Source: Commensalibacter nepenthis
GTDB lineage: Bacteria > Pseudomonadota > Alphaproteobacteria > Acetobacterales > Acetobacteraceae
DNA: 64,000 bases
NCBI RefSeq assembly: GCF_029953305.1
Contig: NZ_JASBAN010000001.1
Coordinates: 893,501 to 957,500 of the forward strand
Reading direction: 5' to 3'
In this document: positions 59,058 through 64,000 of the stretch, in pieces
Layout: every line of letters starts with the position of its first letter
Position numbering within the stretch: position 1 is the first letter of the stretch
Notes under the pieces: generated by a model
Told to the model about the DNA's origin: nothing
The model's input: the letters and a program-made list of their open reading frames with translations, nothing else
Database searches by the model: none
Translations under genes and position numbers: made by a program

Positions 59058-59603
59058 ATGAATTTACATGTTTTTACATCTATTTTAAAACCTTGTGTTT
59101 TCTTGGATCGTGATGGTGTGATTAATGTGGATACAGGATATCCCCATCGTCAAGCGGATTTACAATTGATTGATGGCGCTGGCGATGCGATTGCGCGTAT
59201 GAATCGGTTGGGGTTTTTAGTGATTGTGGTGACCAATCAATCCGGAGTAGCCAGAGGATATTTTACCGAACAAGATGTGCACCAGTTTCATCAATATATT
59301 GCACAAGCATTATCATCATATCATGCACATATCGATGCGTTTTATCAATGCCCTTATCACCCTGACGGGGTGATAGAAGCATATCGTCAAGATCATTCTG
59401 ATCGCAAACCCAAACCAGGAATGATAGAACGGGCTTGTCAAGAATGGCCGATTGATCGAAATCGTTCATTTCTTATTGGGGATCGTCAAACAGATCTAGA
59501 AGCAGCTCAAAATGCCAACATTCAAGGATATTTATTTGATGGTGGCAATCTGGATGAGTTTGTTCAAAAGATTTTACAAGAGCGTCAGTCTTGTTTCGAT
59601 TAA
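59058..59603 (+). CDS. gmhB: D-glycero-D-manno-heptose 1,7-bisphosphate phosphatase
   Basis: A 181-residue HAD-family phosphatase of the GmhB type in ADP-heptose synthesis, used for LPS inner core. Motif I is VFLDRDGVIN, motif II VTNQSGVARGYF, the cysteine-rich segment CPYHPDG is characteristic of GmhB, and motif III/IV are KPKPGM and IGDRQTDLEAA. The usual zinc-binding set of Cys is only partly present. GGAATAA lies upstream of the ATG. Its stop abuts the LysR relic on the opposite strand (4-base overlap). Confidence 0.9.
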   Translation: MNLHVFTSILKPCVFLDRDGVINVDTGYPHRQADLQLIDGAGDAIARMNRLGFLVIVVTNQSGVARGYFTEQDVHQFHQYIAQALSSYHAHIDAFYQCPYHPDGVIEAYRQDHSDRKPKPGMIERACQEWPIDRNRSFLIGDRQTDLEAAQNANIQGYLFDGGNLDEFVQKILQERQSCFD

Positions 59604-60226
59604 TCCCAAGAGGCTTTTTGCGAAAATTGTTGGACAAGATAATCAATCATGACTCTACTTTTTAAAGGCACATAATCCGAAGGCGGATACATAATATATA
59701 GCCCAGCATTTTGAATAGTTGGATGATTTAGATTAAGTGGGATGAGTTGTTTATTGACAAGTTCTTGATTTAATAAGAATTTGGGAAGATAGGCGATGCC
59801 TTGACCCATCATAGCGGCATTTCTTAATATCTCGCCATTATTAACAGTGAACGACCCATAAACATTATTCTCTCCATGTTTACCGAACTTCCAATAAGAC
59901 CTGTTCATCAAGGTGCCCAACTATACAGCAAGCATTGATTTTTAAGTGTCTTTTGGGATTGACGTGTTGAGCAGTAATGGTCTGTTCGATAATATCCATA
60001 TCAGAAAGAATTTTATCACAGCCTTGGTAAAATAAAGTGCCTGCTTCTGTTAAAGAAATCTTGCGTATGGTTTGATGTAACAAAGTGCAATTAGTCGTTG
60101 TTCTAGTGCATTGATATGTTTTGTGACCATCGTTGGCGATAGATGAAACGCCCGTCCTGCTGCGAAAAAGCTGCCTGCATTCACAACTTTGACAAAGATT
60201 TGCATACTGGTGATACGATCAAGCAT
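59600..60226 (-). pseudogene. LysR-family regulator, frameshifted and deleted
   Basis: The N-terminal helix-turn-helix starts at ATG 60226 (MLDRITSMQIFVKVVNAGSF and LSPTMVTKHINALEQRL), then a frameshift after about residue 45 moves to another frame (LHQTIRKISLTEAGTLFYQG). That frame ends soon after LKINACCIVGHLDE at about 59880. The conserved C-terminus resumes in a third frame (NGEILRNAAMMGQGIAYLPK, to the stop at 59600). The segment between them, which in a normal LysR protein would be about 120 residues of effector domain, is missing. A frameshift and an internal deletion therefore make it non-functional. Confidence 0.85.
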
Positions 60227-60309
60227 TTGATACCATACTCATAGTGTATAGTTTTTTAATATAAAGAGGTCTTATAAAACATTAAGGAATAGATCATAGT
60301 TCATGGCAT

Positions 60310-60336
60310 GTAGGAATTGTTCGCATTGTTTACAGA
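60310..60336. repeat. Left terminal inverted repeat of the insertion sequence
   Basis: Begins TGTAGGAATT; pairs with 61154-61180 (22 of 27 positions identical when inverted). The transposase stop lies just inside the left end. Confidence 0.8.
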
Positions 60337-61127
60337 TTTTGTTTAAAATAACCATCTAAGACCTCATAGGGTGTTTTTCCTTGAATGCCTTTATGAGGTT
60401 TAACAGTGTTATAATAATGAATAAATCGTTTCAACTTTAACTTTCGATCTTGAGCATTGACGAACAATTCACGCTCATGCCACATTTCCATGAGTGTGCG
60501 AATGACGCGCTCTGCTTTGCCATTGGTTTGAGGGCAAGCTGGCTTGGTAAATTTCTGGTTAATCCGATTGGTATAACAAGATTTAACAAACAGATGTTCA
60601 AGCGTTCCTTGGTATTCTCTGCCATTGTCAGAGTAAACACATTCGATCGTATAAGGGCATTGAACCAGCACATCGTCTTGTAGGAACTGAGCTGCACTAA
60701 ACTGAGATTTATCGTTGTAAATCCCTGCATAGAGTTCTCGAGAAAAATCATCAATACCTACAAAAAGATACTCCCGAGTTTGCTGTTTAGTCTCATTTTT
60801 CAACAAAGGAAGCCGTTTAGTCTCGACATGCACCATCTCCCCAGGATAAGATTTGTTATATTTTTTGGCTTGCCGTCTGAGCTTGTCCTCAAGTGTTTTT
60901 TCAATCTTAGCAAGGCGTTTAATGCCATATTTGATCACTTTATAACGCTCATTCGTGCTGGACATCGGCACAAATAATTGCAACCGAGCACGCCTTAATA
61001 CAACATAAATCGTAGGTCTGCTGACCATAAAACGCTTAGCCAGATCCGTTACCGTGACTTTCTCTTGATGATGTAATCGCCATATCTCTTCTCGATGATA
61101 CAGTGTAAGCTTCGTTTTTCTATGCAT
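60330..61127 (-). CDS. IS481-family transposase
   Basis: A 265-residue transposase. The N-terminal part is a helix-turn-helix (EEIWRLHHQEKVTVTDLAKR followed by FMVSRPTIYVVLRR), and the C-terminal part is an RNase H-like integrase core with the acidic triad: VGIDDFSRE, VYSDNGREY and the glutamate in TNGKAERVIRTL. The start at 61127 gives MHRKTKLT; an in-frame ATG at 61154 would lie in the inverted repeat. Length fits a complete gene. No internal stops are seen, so the element may still be active. Confidence 0.9.
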   Translation of the reverse strand: MHRKTKLTLYHREEIWRLHHQEKVTVTDLAKRFMVSRPTIYVVLRRARLQLFVPMSSTNERYKVIKYGIKRLAKIEKTLEDKLRRQAKKYNKSYPGEMVHVETKRLPLLKNETKQQTREYLFVGIDDFSRELYAGIYNDKSQFSAAQFLQDDVLVQCPYTIECVYSDNGREYQGTLEHLFVKSCYTNRINQKFTKPACPQTNGKAERVIRTLMEMWHERELFVNAQDRKLKLKRFIHYYNTVKPHKGIQGKTPYEVLDGYFKQNL

Positions 61128-61153
61128 GTTATTTACAGTAATATTCCATATCA

Positions 61154-61180
61154 CTGTAAATAACGCGATTAATTCTTACA
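61154..61180. repeat. Right terminal inverted repeat of the insertion sequence
   Basis: Inverted partner of 60310-60336, upstream of the transposase start. Within it and just before it lies another short inverted pair (TTATTTACAGT near 61132-61143 with ACTGTAAATAA near 61153-61163), which may form a hairpin over the transposase promoter. Confidence 0.75.
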
Positions 61181-61199
61181 GATTATACATGTATTTGAT

Positions 61200-61276
<77 letters not shown>

Positions 61277-61557
61277 GGGGTGTATATGCCTTTGTAGTTG
61301 AGGGATGCATGATTTCCCTATTGGCATATGAGAACTGAATTAACATGAATTGAGTTAATCTCAGTTAATTTTAGATCTGAGAGTTATCGTTCTTTATTTT
61401 GAAGGATAGTTCAGATCGTTATTTTCTTACTCTGCGAGGTATATTGGACAGAGTATAAATGATAATCCTATTTTATTTATAATAGTAATAGAAAGTTTAA
61501 ACTGAGTGTTTAGTTTAATGGGGATTATTTTATATTTAGAGGGGGGTATATTAGAAG

Positions 61558-61675
61558 ACCTGGCGGCGACCTACTTTCCCATGCCTTAAGACATAGTATC
61601 ATGGGCGCTGGGGGTTTTCACGGCCGAGTTCGGGATGGGATCGGGTGGTTCACTCCCCGCCATTGCCACCAGGTC
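61558..61675 (-). rRNA. rrf: 5S ribosomal RNA
   Basis: About 118 bases with matching ends (GACCTGG at the 5' end and CCAGGTC at the 3' end, on the minus strand) and the conserved core CCCATCCCGAACTCGG. Ends are set by the terminal helix. Confidence 0.95.
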
Positions 61676-61779
61676 ATCTAATATACCCTTGTGTGTTGGT
61701 TGGTATTGTGAGTGTATGGTTGGTTAATTGGAATTGGTTATTTTATAAGAGTGACTGATATGAGTGTATGTGTGTTTTA

Positions 61780-64000
<2,221 letters not shown>

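Larger units (their letters stand above)
60310..61180 (-). mobile_element. IS481-like insertion sequence
   Basis: 871 bases bounded by imperfect 27-bp terminal inverted repeats that begin with TGTA (60310-60336 and 61154-61180; 22 of 27 positions pair), holding one transposase gene on the minus strand. The TG start of the repeats and the single-ORF layout fit the IS481 group. No target-site duplication is visible: the flanks read ATGGCA and GATTAT. It lies 83 bases upstream of the LysR start. Confidence 0.85.

Overview
The window looks like a chromosomal segment of a low-GC member of the Acetobacteraceae (Alphaproteobacteria). The best guess is a Commensalibacter-like insect symbiont. This is inferred from gene content and AT-rich composition, without any database search. 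Supporting signs are GapR (DUF2312), a MucR/Ros-type regulator, a trxB/Lrp divergent pair, the rplU-rpmA-obgE-proB order, an OprB-type porin, and an rRNA operon ending 23S-5S-tRNA-fMet.

Layout. (a) 1-12.9 kb is mixed housekeeping and accessory sequence: a decayed acyltransferase, an aldo/keto reductase, guaA, tRNA-Arg, a stand-alone receiver protein, an ArnT/PMT-like membrane glycosyltransferase, a Dpm1-like glycosyltransferase, Lrp, trxB, manC, ihfB, sppA and a mucR gene cut by an in-frame stop. The PMT-like enzyme, the Dpm1-like enzyme and ManC could together feed a polyprenyl-phosphate-sugar route to the envelope. (b) 13.2-20.3 kb holds a tiny lipoprotein, rplU-rpmA-obgE-proB, an antisense-overlapping membrane/coiled-coil protein, gapR, and zwf followed by a small membrane protein and a Rieske protein without its bc1 partners. 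(c) 20.5-20.9 kb is the RNase P RNA. (d) 21.1-46.7 kb is a complete same-strand cell wall and division (dcw) cluster, mraZ through ftsZ, continuing into lpxC, bamD, recN and ligA. A textbook MraZ operator (three TGGG repeats at 10-bp spacing) precedes mraZ.

(e) 46.7-53.6 kb is accessory: a Sel1-repeat protein, a GT4 glycosyltransferase, a 0.9-kb AT-rich gap, and an aldehyde dehydrogenase / tandem NTF2-like protein / GABA transaminase operon that fits putrescine-GABA catabolism. (f) 53.6-58.8 kb is the least explained part. It holds a CHAD-like protein, a PAP2 phosphatase, two divergent paralogous thymidylate-kinase-like P-loop proteins, a small secreted protein and an OprB porin. (g) 59.0-61.2 kb has gmhB, a wrecked LysR gene and an intact-looking IS481-type insertion sequence with 27-bp terminal inverted repeats. 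(h) 61.2-64.0 kb is the 3' end of an rRNA operon on the minus strand (partial 23S, 5S, initiator tRNA).

The strongest candidates for new biology are the CHAD/PAP2/twin P-loop kinase neighbourhood and the short ORF with a consensus Shine-Dalgarno behind a palindrome in the 49.5-kb gap. The clear signs of gene decay are the acyltransferase, the 6.5-kb relic, mucR and lysR. I found no CRISPR array and no prophage.
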